Source: Candidatus Siliceabacter maunaloa
GTDB lineage: Bacteria > Actinomycetota > Thermoleophilia > Solirubrobacterales > Solirubrobacteraceae
Length of the DNA stretch: 64,000 nucleotides
NCBI GenBank assembly: GCA_024330185.1
Contig: JANDLV010000001.1
Coordinates: 62,001 to 126,000, forward strand
Direction of reading: 5' to 3'
The notes beneath the pieces are model-generated. The model was not told where the DNA came from. It made no database searches and saw only the letters and a program-made list of their open reading frames with translations. Below, one piece after another: positions 24,654-32,514 of this stretch. The position numbers and the translations under genes were made by a program. How positions within the stretch are numbered: the stretch's first letter is position 1; each line of letters opens with the position of its first letter.

Positions 24654-26201
24654 CTAGAACAACCCCGGGAACGCCTCGCCGGCCTTGGCGGCGAAGTCCA
24701 GCAGCGGCTGGGGGACGATGCCAACCACCAGGGTGGCCGCGCCGAAGAGCACGGCCATCACGGTCAGCTCGCCCGTGCCCCGGCGGGTGTGGCGCGTGGG
24801 CGCGGTGATCTGTGCCTCGGTCGACGCGCCGGCCAGCGCGGGCCGGGGGCCCGTGGCGGCGACGGCGGCCGCTCCCGCGGGCGCCTCGCGCATCCACATC
24901 GCCGCGATCACCTTGAGGTAGTAGGCCAGGGAGATCATCGAGCCGATGACGATCATCAGGCCGACCCAGGTGTAGCCGGAGGCCACCGAGGCCTCGATGA
25001 GCTTGAACTTCCCGATGAACCCGGCGGTGAGGGGGAAGCCGGCCAGCGCGAGCATGGCGATGGTCATCGGCCAGGCCAGCCAGGGCCGGCTCGTGCCCAG
25101 GCCCGCCAGCGCGTCGACCGAGTCGCCCAGGTTGGTCTCGCGCTCACGCGCGGCGATCACGGCGAAGGCGGCCATGTTCATGAGCAGGTAGACCGCGAGG
25201 TAGAAGACCGTGGCCTGCACGCCCAGCGAGGTGCCCACCACCACGCCGGCCAGCAGGTAGCCGGCCTGTGCGACGCCCGACCAGGCCAGCAGGCGCTTGA
25301 GCGAGCTCTGGCCCAGCGCGCCGACGTTGCCCACGACGATCGTGACCGCTGCCAGCACGGCCACCGCCGGCGCCCAGGCCTCGGCCGCCGGAAGCAGCGC
25401 CACATCGAGGAAGCGCAGCAGCACGCCCAGTGCCGCCGCCTTGGTGGCCGTGGCCATGAACGCGGTGATCGGGGTGGGGGCGCCCTCGTAGACGTCGGGC
25501 GTCCACTGGTGGAAGGGCGCCACCGAGGCCTTGAAGGCGAAGCCCACGATGGCCAGCGCCAGGCCGGCCAGCAGCAGCACGTCGCTGCTCAGATCGCCCG
25601 AGATCGCCTCCGCGATGCCGGCGAAGCCGGTCGTGCCGGCCGCGCCGTAGATCAGCGCGAACCCGTAGACCAGCGTGGCCGAGCCCACCGAGCCCACCAC
25701 GAGGTACTTCAGCCCCGACTCCAGCGAGCCGCGCCGGCGGAGCTGGATGGCGCACAGCACGTACAGCGGGATGGACAGCAGCTCGAAGCCCAGGAACAGC
25801 GTGACGAGGTCCTGCGCCGCGACGAGCACGACCATGCCGCCGATCGAGCTGAGCAGCAGGGTGTAGAGCTCGGGGCCCGGCGACTCGACCGGATCGAGGT
25901 GGCGCCAGGTCATCACGACCGTCGCCATGCCGGCCACGACGAAGACGAACGACAGCGTGACCGTAAGTCCGTCCACGCGCAGCGCGCCCTCGAGCAGGTC
26001 GGTCGAGGTGTCGTACTGCCACACGAGCAGCCCCGCGGTGACCGCCAGGGTGAGCAGCGCGAGCCCGGGCACGACCCGGTCACGTACGCCGCGGCCCGGG
26101 AACAGGCCCACCATCAGGACGACGAGCGCCCCGCCGGCCAGCGCCAGCAGCGGCGAGAGGGCCGCCCAGTCCACCGACGCGCCCTGCGCGGCGCCGTTCA
26201 C
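24654..26201 (-). CDS. nuoN: NADH-quinone oxidoreductase subunit N
   Basis: A 515-residue antiporter-like proton-pumping subunit of complex I with ~14 helices. Key charged residues of the family are visible: Glu in FLGFELLSIPLYVL, Lys in GLKYLVVGSVGSA and the lysine helix KASVAPFHQWTPDVYEGAPTP (core FHQWTPDVYEGAP). GTG 26201 overlaps the nuoM stop (GTGA). A ~40-residue Ala/Gly/Pro loop precedes the last helix. It is the last nuo gene of the operon. Confidence 0.95.
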   Translation of the reverse strand: MNGAAQGASVDWAALSPLLALAGGALVVLMVGLFPGRGVRDRVVPGLALLTLAVTAGLLVWQYDTSTDLLEGALRVDGLTVTLSFVFVVAGMATVVMTWRHLDPVESPGPELYTLLLSSIGGMVVLVAAQDLVTLFLGFELLSIPLYVLCAIQLRRRGSLESGLKYLVVGSVGSATLVYGFALIYGAAGTTGFAGIAEAISGDLSSDVLLLAGLALAIVGFAFKASVAPFHQWTPDVYEGAPTPITAFMATATKAAALGVLLRFLDVALLPAAEAWAPAVAVLAAVTIVVGNVGALGQSSLKRLLAWSGVAQAGYLLAGVVVGTSLGVQATVFYLAVYLLMNMAAFAVIAARERETNLGDSVDALAGLGTSRPWLAWPMTIAMLALAGFPLTAGFIGKFKLIEASVASGYTWVGLMIVIGSMISLAYYLKVIAAMWMREAPAGAAAVAATGPRPALAGASTEAQITAPTRHTRRGTGELTVMAVLFGAATLVVGIVPQPLLDFAAKAGEAFPGLF

Positions 26202-27859
26202 GGGGTCCCCCCCGGCGACGGGGCAGGAGCGCCCCGGGGCACGGGCGGCGGGGCTTGGGGCGGCACGGGCGGGGCGCCACCACCCTGCGGCGGCGCGCCC
26301 TGGGGCAGCGGCACGGGCGCACCGCCGCCCTCGGCGAGGCCCTCCTCCTCCAGGCGCTCGAGCTCGCGCTCCTGAGCGACCCGCTCCTGCGCCACCCGCG
26401 TGGGCACCAGCGAGGCGTTGATGGCCTCCTCCCCGCGCGAGAGCGCGAACTGCGGGTACAGCGCCAGCGCGAGGATCACCGCCACCAGCGGGACCAGCAC
26501 CACGCCGTCGAGCACGGTGATCTCCTGCGAGCTCGCCCGCGGCCCGACCCGGTCGTGCATCGAGCCGATGAAGGCGCGCAGCATGTAGACGGCGGCCAGC
26601 ACCACGCCGGCCGCGGCCACGAAGGCGAACACCTCGGAGCTCTGGAACACGCCGAGCAGGATGTAGAACTCGCCCACGAAGTTGGCCGAGCCGGGCATGG
26701 CCAACGTGGCCAGCGCGACGATGAGGAACAGCGCCGCGAGCACCGGCGCGCGGAAGGCCAGGCCGCCCATCTCGCGCAGGTCCTCCGAGCCGCCCGATCG
26801 CGCGCTGAGCAGCGCGACGGCGAAGAAGGCCGGCGCCACCACGAGCCCGTGGTTGACCGACTGCAGGATCGCCCCCTGCGCGCCCGCCTCGTTCAGCGCG
26901 AAGACGCCCATGACGATGAACCCGAGCTGGGCCACCGACGAGTAGCCCAGGATCAGGCGGATGTTCGTGGTGGTGAAGGCCATGACCGACCCGTAGAGGA
27001 TCGAGGCCAGCCCGACGAGCAGCATGAGCTCCTGGAAGGCCACCGACGCGTCGGGGAACAGGGGCAGCACGATCTTGAGGAAGCCGTAGGCGGCCACCTT
27101 GCTCAGCACCGCGCTGAACAGCGCGAGCACGGGGAGGGGCATGGCGCGGTAGCCGTCGGGCATCCAGCCGTGCAGCGGGAAGGCGGGCATCTTGACGAGG
27201 AAGGCCGCGGCGAAGCACAGGAAGATCCACTGTTGCTGGCCCTCGGCCAGCCCGTTGTCCACCAGCGCGGTGAGCTCGAAGGTCAGCGGCGCGCCCGACT
27301 GCACGCTGACCAGCACGCCGGTGGCCACCGCCGCGACCAGCATGAGCAGCGAGCCCACCAGCGTGTAGATGACCAGCTTGACCGTGGCCGCCACGCGGTC
27401 GGCGCCGCCCCAGATGCCGGTCAGGAAGAAGAACGGCACCAGCATGAGGTCGAAGAACAGGACGAACACGGCCAGGTCCTGGGCCAGCAGCGCGCCCAGC
27501 ACGGCCGTCTCGGCCAGGGCCAGCCAGAAGAAGAGCTGGCGGCGCTCGCGCCACTCGCCCCGCAGGTCGGCCCACAGCGTGCAGGCCGCCCACAGCAGCG
27601 CGGTGAGCAGCACGAGAAAGAGGTTGAGCCCGTCGACGCCGAGCTTGTAGGAGATGCCCAGGTCGGAGATCCACGTCTCGTCGGTGACGAACTGCAGCCC
27701 GGCGCCGCCGTCGAAGCGCGACAGCGCCCCGACGGCGTAGGCCAGCGTGAGCAGCGCTCCCAGCAGCGTGACCTTCCCGCTCAAGCGCTGCGGGACGACC
27801 AGCGCGACGAGCCCGAAGGCCAGCGGCAGCCACAGCAGGAGGGAGAGGTGGATGGTCAC
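26198..27859 (-). CDS. nuoM: NADH-quinone oxidoreductase subunit M, with Pro/Gly-rich tail
   Basis: A 553-residue antiporter-like complex I subunit. LGVDGLNLFLVLLTALL, LAFFDLMLVP-type helix (seen as FVLFFDLMLVPFF) and FLVKMPAFPLHGWMPDGY are diagnostic. After the last helix the protein carries a charged helix (VAQERVAQERELERLEEEG) and then ~50 residues dominated by Pro and Gly, which ordinary NuoM lacks. Overlaps nuoN by four bases; 15 bases after nuoL. Confidence 0.95.
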   Translation of the reverse strand: MTIHLSLLLWLPLAFGLVALVVPQRLSGKVTLLGALLTLAYAVGALSRFDGGAGLQFVTDETWISDLGISYKLGVDGLNLFLVLLTALLWAACTLWADLRGEWRERRQLFFWLALAETAVLGALLAQDLAVFVLFFDLMLVPFFFLTGIWGGADRVAATVKLVIYTLVGSLLMLVAAVATGVLVSVQSGAPLTFELTALVDNGLAEGQQQWIFLCFAAAFLVKMPAFPLHGWMPDGYRAMPLPVLALFSAVLSKVAAYGFLKIVLPLFPDASVAFQELMLLVGLASILYGSVMAFTTTNIRLILGYSSVAQLGFIVMGVFALNEAGAQGAILQSVNHGLVVAPAFFAVALLSARSGGSEDLREMGGLAFRAPVLAALFLIVALATLAMPGSANFVGEFYILLGVFQSSEVFAFVAAAGVVLAAVYMLRAFIGSMHDRVGPRASSQEITVLDGVVLVPLVAVILALALYPQFALSRGEEAINASLVPTRVAQERVAQERELERLEEEGLAEGGGAPVPLPQGAPPQGGGAPPVPPQAPPPVPRGAPAPSPGGTP

Positions 27860-27874
27860 GTGCTCACGCTCTCG

Positions 27875-29887
27875 TCACGCCTGTAACAGGAACCAGATCG
27901 TGAGGGCGACCATGCCGCCCAGGAACAGCGCCACGTAGAAGCGCAGGAAGCCGCTCTGGGCCGCGCGCACCGCGGCTGAGCCGGCGCGCACGATGCCCGA
28001 TGTCCCGCCCACCAGCGTCCCCTGCACGAAGAGGCGCTCGAAGGCGGTCAGCGCGAAGGAGCCCAGCCACCGCGCTGGCCGCACGATCACCGTGCCGATC
28101 AGCTCGTCGAACCACCACTTGTTGACGAACAGCGCGTAGGCGGGGCGCAGGCGCTCGCGCACCTTCGCCGGCGTGCCCGGCTCGCGCACCCACACCAGCC
28201 ATGCGGTGGCGATGCCGGCCAGCGCGATCAGCGCGCCCAGGCCCAGCCCGACGAAGGTGGCAGCGTCGGAGGGCGACAGCGCCTCGAAGTAGATCGAGTC
28301 GGCGAAGGTCGGCTCCAGGAAGTCGTCGAGCAGGTGGGTGACCTTGGGGATCTGCAGGAAGCCGCCGACGATGGCCAGCAGCGCCAGCGTGCCCATCGCC
28401 ACCTTCATCGTTGGCGACTGCTCGGCCACGTGGTGCTCGGGCCCCGGGAAGCCCACCTCGGTGTCCTCGATCTCCCCGCTGGCCGGGTTGGTCGGGTGCT
28501 CGGGGTGGTGCAGGTGCCCCTGCTCTAGCTCGCGCGCCTCGGGCACCGGCTCGCCCAGGAACGTGCGGAAGATCATCCTGAACGTGTAGACGGCGGTCAG
28601 GAACGCGGCCACGTAGCCCACCAGCACCAGCACGAGGAAGATCCCGCCGCGCTCGGCTGTGTAGGCCAGGATCTCGTCCTTGGAGAAGAAGCCCGAGAAC
28701 GGCGGCACCCCGGCCAGGGCCAGCCCCCCGATCACGAAGCAGCCGAACGTGAAGGGCATCGCGCGGCGGAAGCCGCCCATGCGGTCCATGTTCTGATTCC
28801 CGGCCATGGCGGCGATGACCGAGCCCGCGGCCATGAACAGCAGCGCCTTGAAGAAGGCGTGGGTCACGAGGTGGAACAGGCCCGCGACGTAGGCGCCGGC
28901 GCTGACGGCCATGACCATGTAGCCGATCTGGGACATCGTCGAGTAGGCGATGACCCGCTTGAGGTCCGTCTGGGCCATCGCGGTGGTGGCCGCGATGAGC
29001 AGCGTCGCGCAGCCGATGATCGCCCCGACCGTGCCCGCCGTGGGCGCGAGCTCGAAGAGGGGATGCATGCGGGCGATGAGGTAGACGCCCGCGGTGACCA
29101 TCGTCGCCGCGTGGATGAGCGCGGAGACCGGCGTGGGACCCTCCATGGCGTCGGGCAGCCAGGTGTGCAGCGGCACTTGGGCCGACTTGGCAAAGGCGCC
29201 GACCAGCAGCAGGATGCAGCCGGCCACCAGCTCCCCGTCGTTCTCGGCGAAGACCTCCGGGGCGCGTTCGAAGGTGGTGAGGAAGTCCAGCGTGCCGGTG
29301 CCGCGGAAGAGGAAGTAGGCGCCCAGCACCAGCCCGACGTCGCCCAGCACGTTGATGACGAAGGCCTTGATCCCCGCGGCCGTCGCGGTGGCGCGCCGGT
29401 ACCAGAAGCTGATCAGCAGGTAGGAGGCGGCGCCGACGAACGCCCAGCCGATGATCAGCACGAGGAAGTTGCCCGCCAGCACGAGCAGCACCATCGAGAA
29501 GACGAAGAAGTTGAGGTAGCTGAAGAAGCGCGTGTAGCCGCGGTCGCCGCCCATGTAGGCCACCGCGTAGAGGTGGATCAGGGCCGAAACGCCGGTGACC
29601 ACCAGCAGCATGAGGATCGACAGAGGGTCGACGAGGATGGAGAGCTGCGCGTCGAGGCCGGCGGTGGCCGCGTAGTCCCACAGCGCGGAGACGAGCTGGC
29701 GGCCCTCGGCGGGCTCGCCCTGCAGGGCGAAGAAGGCGCCGATGGCGCAGGCGAAGGATCCGAACAGCGCGGCCGTGCCCACGTAGCCCGCCGCGCGGCC
29801 CCGCCAGAACCGGAAGCCCAGGGCGGTGACGATCGCGCCGGCCAGGGGCAGGGCGAGGGCCAGCCAGGCCAGCGTGGTGGCGCTCAT
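27875..29887 (-). CDS. nuoL: NADH-quinone oxidoreductase subunit L
   Basis: A 670-residue antiporter-like subunit. The N-terminal half has the proton-channel signatures (FAKSAQVPLHTWLPDAMEGPTP, core LHTWLPDAMEGP; HAATMVTAGVYLIAR). The C-terminal part has the extra helices that form the long lateral helix along the membrane arm. A His/Glu-rich loop (GHLHHPEHPTNPASGEIEDTE) near residue ~460 is a lineage extra. Start ATG 29887. Confidence 0.95.
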   Translation of the reverse strand: MSATTLAWLALALPLAGAIVTALGFRFWRGRAAGYVGTAALFGSFACAIGAFFALQGEPAEGRQLVSALWDYAATAGLDAQLSILVDPLSILMLLVVTGVSALIHLYAVAYMGGDRGYTRFFSYLNFFVFSMVLLVLAGNFLVLIIGWAFVGAASYLLISFWYRRATATAAGIKAFVINVLGDVGLVLGAYFLFRGTGTLDFLTTFERAPEVFAENDGELVAGCILLLVGAFAKSAQVPLHTWLPDAMEGPTPVSALIHAATMVTAGVYLIARMHPLFELAPTAGTVGAIIGCATLLIAATTAMAQTDLKRVIAYSTMSQIGYMVMAVSAGAYVAGLFHLVTHAFFKALLFMAAGSVIAAMAGNQNMDRMGGFRRAMPFTFGCFVIGGLALAGVPPFSGFFSKDEILAYTAERGGIFLVLVLVGYVAAFLTAVYTFRMIFRTFLGEPVPEARELEQGHLHHPEHPTNPASGEIEDTEVGFPGPEHHVAEQSPTMKVAMGTLALLAIVGGFLQIPKVTHLLDDFLEPTFADSIYFEALSPSDAATFVGLGLGALIALAGIATAWLVWVREPGTPAKVRERLRPAYALFVNKWWFDELIGTVIVRPARWLGSFALTAFERLFVQGTLVGGTSGIVRAGSAAVRAAQSGFLRFYVALFLGGMVALTIWFLLQA

Positions 29888-29897
29888 GAGTGGGTCA

Positions 29898-30197
29898 CTA
29901 CCCCTGCAGCTCGCGCATCTCGTCGACGTCGATGGGCAGGTGACGTCGGTACAGCGCGACGATGATGCCCAGGCCGATCACGACCTCGCAGGCCGCGACG
30001 ACCATGACCATGAGCGCGAAGATCTGGCCGTCGCCGCCCCCGTGCATGCGGTTGAAGGCGACGAGGGCCAGGTTGCCCGCGTTGAGCATCAGCTCGACGC
30101 AGAGGAGGAGGACCAGCGGGTTGCGCCGCGTGAGCACGCCGCCGGCCCCGATGACGAAGATCAGCGCCGAGAGCGCGAGGTACCACTCGATGGCCAC
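29898..30197 (-). CDS. nuoK: NADH-quinone oxidoreductase subunit K
   Basis: A 99-residue, three-helix subunit. The conserved membrane Glu residues are in [16 protein letters not shown] and [20 protein letters not shown], as in all NuoK. Start ATG 30197, three bases after the nuoJ stop region; ten bases before nuoL. Confidence 0.96.
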   Translation of the reverse strand: MAIEWYLALSALIFVIGAGGVLTRRNPLVLLLCVELMLNAGNLALVAFNRMHGGGDGQIFALMVMVVAACEVVIGLGIIVALYRRHLPIDVDEMRELQG

Positions 30198-30200
30198 GGT

Positions 30201-30929
30201 CTAGGAGCCGTCCCGCTCGGGCGACCCGGGGGGAACGCGGGGGCGGTCCTCGGCGTCGTTGGCGTCGCGCTCCTCGCCCCCTTCCCGCGCCTCCCGCTCG
30301 TCGCGGTCCCCGGTGGCCTGGGCCGCGGGCAGGCCGCTTACGGCCTCGGCCATCGTCCCGGTGCCCCGCGGGCGCAGGAGCTGGGCCACGCTGATCCCCG
30401 GCTCTTCTGCGCCCTCGCCCACGCCGCGGCGGCGGCTGGCCAGCACCACGGCGCCCACGGCGGCCAGCAGCAGCAGGTAGGACGCCAGCTCGAAGGGCAG
30501 CAGGAAGCGGTTGAGCAGCAGGTCGCCGATCTGCTGCGGCGTGCCGTAGCCCGGGCCCACCTCGGCGCCCTGCGTCCCGATGGCCTGCAGGCCTGACCCC
30601 AGCGTGGCGATGCACAGGCACACGAACAGCGCGCCCGCGAACAGGACGGCGAGCACCCGCAGCTCGCTGGCCTGTCCCGACCCGACGGCCGCCTCGCCGC
30701 CACCGACGTAGGCGACCACGAACACGTAGAGCACCATCACCGCCCCCGCGTACACCACGACCTGCGCCGCGGCGATGAACTCCGCGTTCAGCGTCAGGAA
30801 CAGCGCGGCCAGCGACAGCAGGTGCACGACGAGCGCGAGCACCGTGTAGAACGGGTTGCGCAGGACGACGACGCCGATGGCACCACCGACGACGCCGATC
30901 GCCGCGAGGAAGAACAGGACCTCGGCCAT
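30201..30929 (-). CDS. nuoJ: NADH-quinone oxidoreductase subunit J
   Basis: A 242-residue membrane subunit; five helices in the first ~170 residues including AAQVVVYAGAVMVLYVFVVAY with the pi-bulge glycine region of the family. The C-terminal ~70 residues are a charged, probably disordered extension (ATGDRDEREAREGGEERDAND) beyond the usual NuoJ core. Start ATG 30929, 15 bases after nuoI. Confidence 0.93.
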   Translation of the reverse strand: MAEVLFFLAAIGVVGGAIGVVVLRNPFYTVLALVVHLLSLAALFLTLNAEFIAAAQVVVYAGAVMVLYVFVVAYVGGGEAAVGSGQASELRVLAVLFAGALFVCLCIATLGSGLQAIGTQGAEVGPGYGTPQQIGDLLLNRFLLPFELASYLLLLAAVGAVVLASRRRGVGEGAEEPGISVAQLLRPRGTGTMAEAVSGLPAAQATGDRDEREAREGGEERDANDAEDRPRVPPGSPERDGS

Positions 30930-30944
30930 GAGCGGCCCGGGAGC

Positions 30945-31478
30945 CTATTCCCCTTCGGCGCGCAGCGGGGTGCGATCCAGGGGCTCGGCGAGCAGCATCT
31001 CCTTGGTGAAGATCAGGTCCGAGCGCGAGTAGTCGGACATCTCGTAGTCCTGGCCCATGGTGATCGCGTCGAACGGGCAGGCGACCTCGCAGTAGCCGCA
31101 GAAGATGCAGCGGCTGAGGTTGATCTCGTAGACGGCCGCGTAGCGCTCGCCGGCGCTGATGCGGTGCTCGGGCGTGTTCTCGGCGGCCACCACGCGGATG
31201 CAGTCGGCCGGGCACGCGGCCGCGCACAGCGAGCAGCCCACGCACTTCTCCAGGCCGGTGTCCTCGAAGCGGTGCAGGCGGTGGCGCCCGCGGAAGCGCG
31301 GGTACACCGGCACCTTCTCCTCCGGGTACTGGATGGTGTGGATGCCCTCGAAGACGCGGGCCATCGTGGTCTTCAGGCCGCGCAGCGTCTCTCCGAAGGC
31401 GCGGTACGCGCCGCCGGCGCCGCCGGGGCTGGGCGCGCTGACGGTGATGAGCTCTTGCGGTGTCGGGGGCCAGGCCAT
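30945..31478 (-). CDS. nuoI: NADH-quinone oxidoreductase subunit I (2x 4Fe-4S)
   Basis: A 177-residue peripheral-arm subunit carrying clusters N6a and N6b: CVGCSLCAAACPADC and CIFCGYCEVACPFDA are two complete CxxCxxCxxxCP motifs. Between them is the family's basic linker. Start ATG 31478, 16 bases downstream of the nuoH stop. Confidence 0.96.
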   Translation of the reverse strand: MAWPPTPQELITVSAPSPGGAGGAYRAFGETLRGLKTTMARVFEGIHTIQYPEEKVPVYPRFRGRHRLHRFEDTGLEKCVGCSLCAAACPADCIRVVAAENTPEHRISAGERYAAVYEINLSRCIFCGYCEVACPFDAITMGQDYEMSDYSRSDLIFTKEMLLAEPLDRTPLRAEGE

Positions 31479-31494
31479 TGAGGATCTCCCGGGG

Positions 31495-32514
31495 CTAGGT
31501 GACGGCGACCACGATGGCCGTGACGAGGGCGTTGAGGGTGGCCAGCGGGATCAGGACCTTCCAGCCGAAGCTCATGAGCTGGTCGTAGCGCAGGCGCGGC
31601 AGCGTGGCGCGCACCCAGATGAACAGGAAGGCGAAGAAGCCGATCTTGGCCAGCACGACGAAGGGGTCGACCCATGTGGGCGGGTCGATGCCGAAGGGCA
31701 GCAGCCAGCCGCCCATGAACACGGTGACGGCGATGCCCGAGACGACGATGATGTTGAGGTACTCGGCCAGGTAGTAGGAGGCGAAGCGCGAGCCGCCGTA
31801 CTCGGTGTTGTAGCCCTGCACCAGCTCGGCGTCGGCCTCGGGCAGGTCGAACGGCGCCCGGTTGGTCTCCGCGAAGGCGGAGACCAGGAAGATCAGGAAG
31901 CCGACGAGCTGGGGGACGACATACCACAGGCCCTGCTGGGCCTCGACGATCCCCGTCAGCGACAGCGTGCTGGACATCATCAGGACGCCGAGCACCGACA
32001 GGCCCATGGCGATCTCGTAGGAGATGAGTTGCGCGGCGGCGCGCATCGCGCCCAGGAACGAGTACTTGGAGCCGCTGGCCCAGCCGCCGAGCATCAGCCC
32101 GTAGAAGGCCACCGCGCTGAAGGCGAACAGGTAGAGGAGCCCGATGGAGGGGTCGACCCCGTACAGGCCCACCTGTGTCCCGAGGATATCCACCGTGTTG
32201 GAGAAGGGGATGATCGCGAAGGCCGCGACGGCGGTGAAGATCGAGATGATCGGCGCGAGCGCGTAGATCAGCCCGACGGCGTTGTAGGGGACGGCGTCCT
32301 GCTTGCTGATCAGCTTCACGATGTCGGCGATGGGCTGGAGCACGCCGAAGATGCCGATGCGGTTTGGCCCGTAGCGGCCCTGGAAGCGCCCGAGCATCTT
32401 GCGCTCGCAGACCAGCACCACCGGCACGAGCTGGAGGGCGAGCGCGCCGATGACCAGCCCCTTGACGAGCTGGATCCACCACGGCTCGGCGTAGCCGACG
32501 ACGGCGAGGCTCAC
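31495..32514 (-). CDS. nuoH: NADH-quinone oxidoreductase subunit H
   Basis: A 339-residue subunit that forms part of the quinone chamber. Signatures GRFQGRYGPNRIGIFGVLQPI (core RYGPNRIG), SAFAETNRAPFDLPEAD (core ETNRAPFDLPE) and TEYGGSRFASYYLAEY are all present. GTG 32514 overlaps the nuoG stop by four bases; the long open frame further upstream belongs to nuoG sequence in another frame. Confidence 0.96.
   Translation of the reverse strand: MSLAVVGYAEPWWIQLVKGLVIGALALQLVPVVLVCERKMLGRFQGRYGPNRIGIFGVLQPIADIVKLISKQDAVPYNAVGLIYALAPIISIFTAVAAFAIIPFSNTVDILGTQVGLYGVDPSIGLLYLFAFSAVAFYGLMLGGWASGSKYSFLGAMRAAAQLISYEIAMGLSVLGVLMMSSTLSLTGIVEAQQGLWYVVPQLVGFLIFLVSAFAETNRAPFDLPEADAELVQGYNTEYGGSRFASYYLAEYLNIIVVSGIAVTVFMGGWLLPFGIDPPTWVDPFVVLAKIGFFAFLFIWVRATLPRLRYDQLMSFGWKVLIPLATLNALVTAIVVAVT

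Noticed and set aside
24654-27833. Apparent 1059-residue nuoM-nuoN fusion frame
   Set aside because: The frame only carries NuoN from GTG 26201; the upstream part is antisense-type composition, while genuine NuoM is in another frame (26198-27859).
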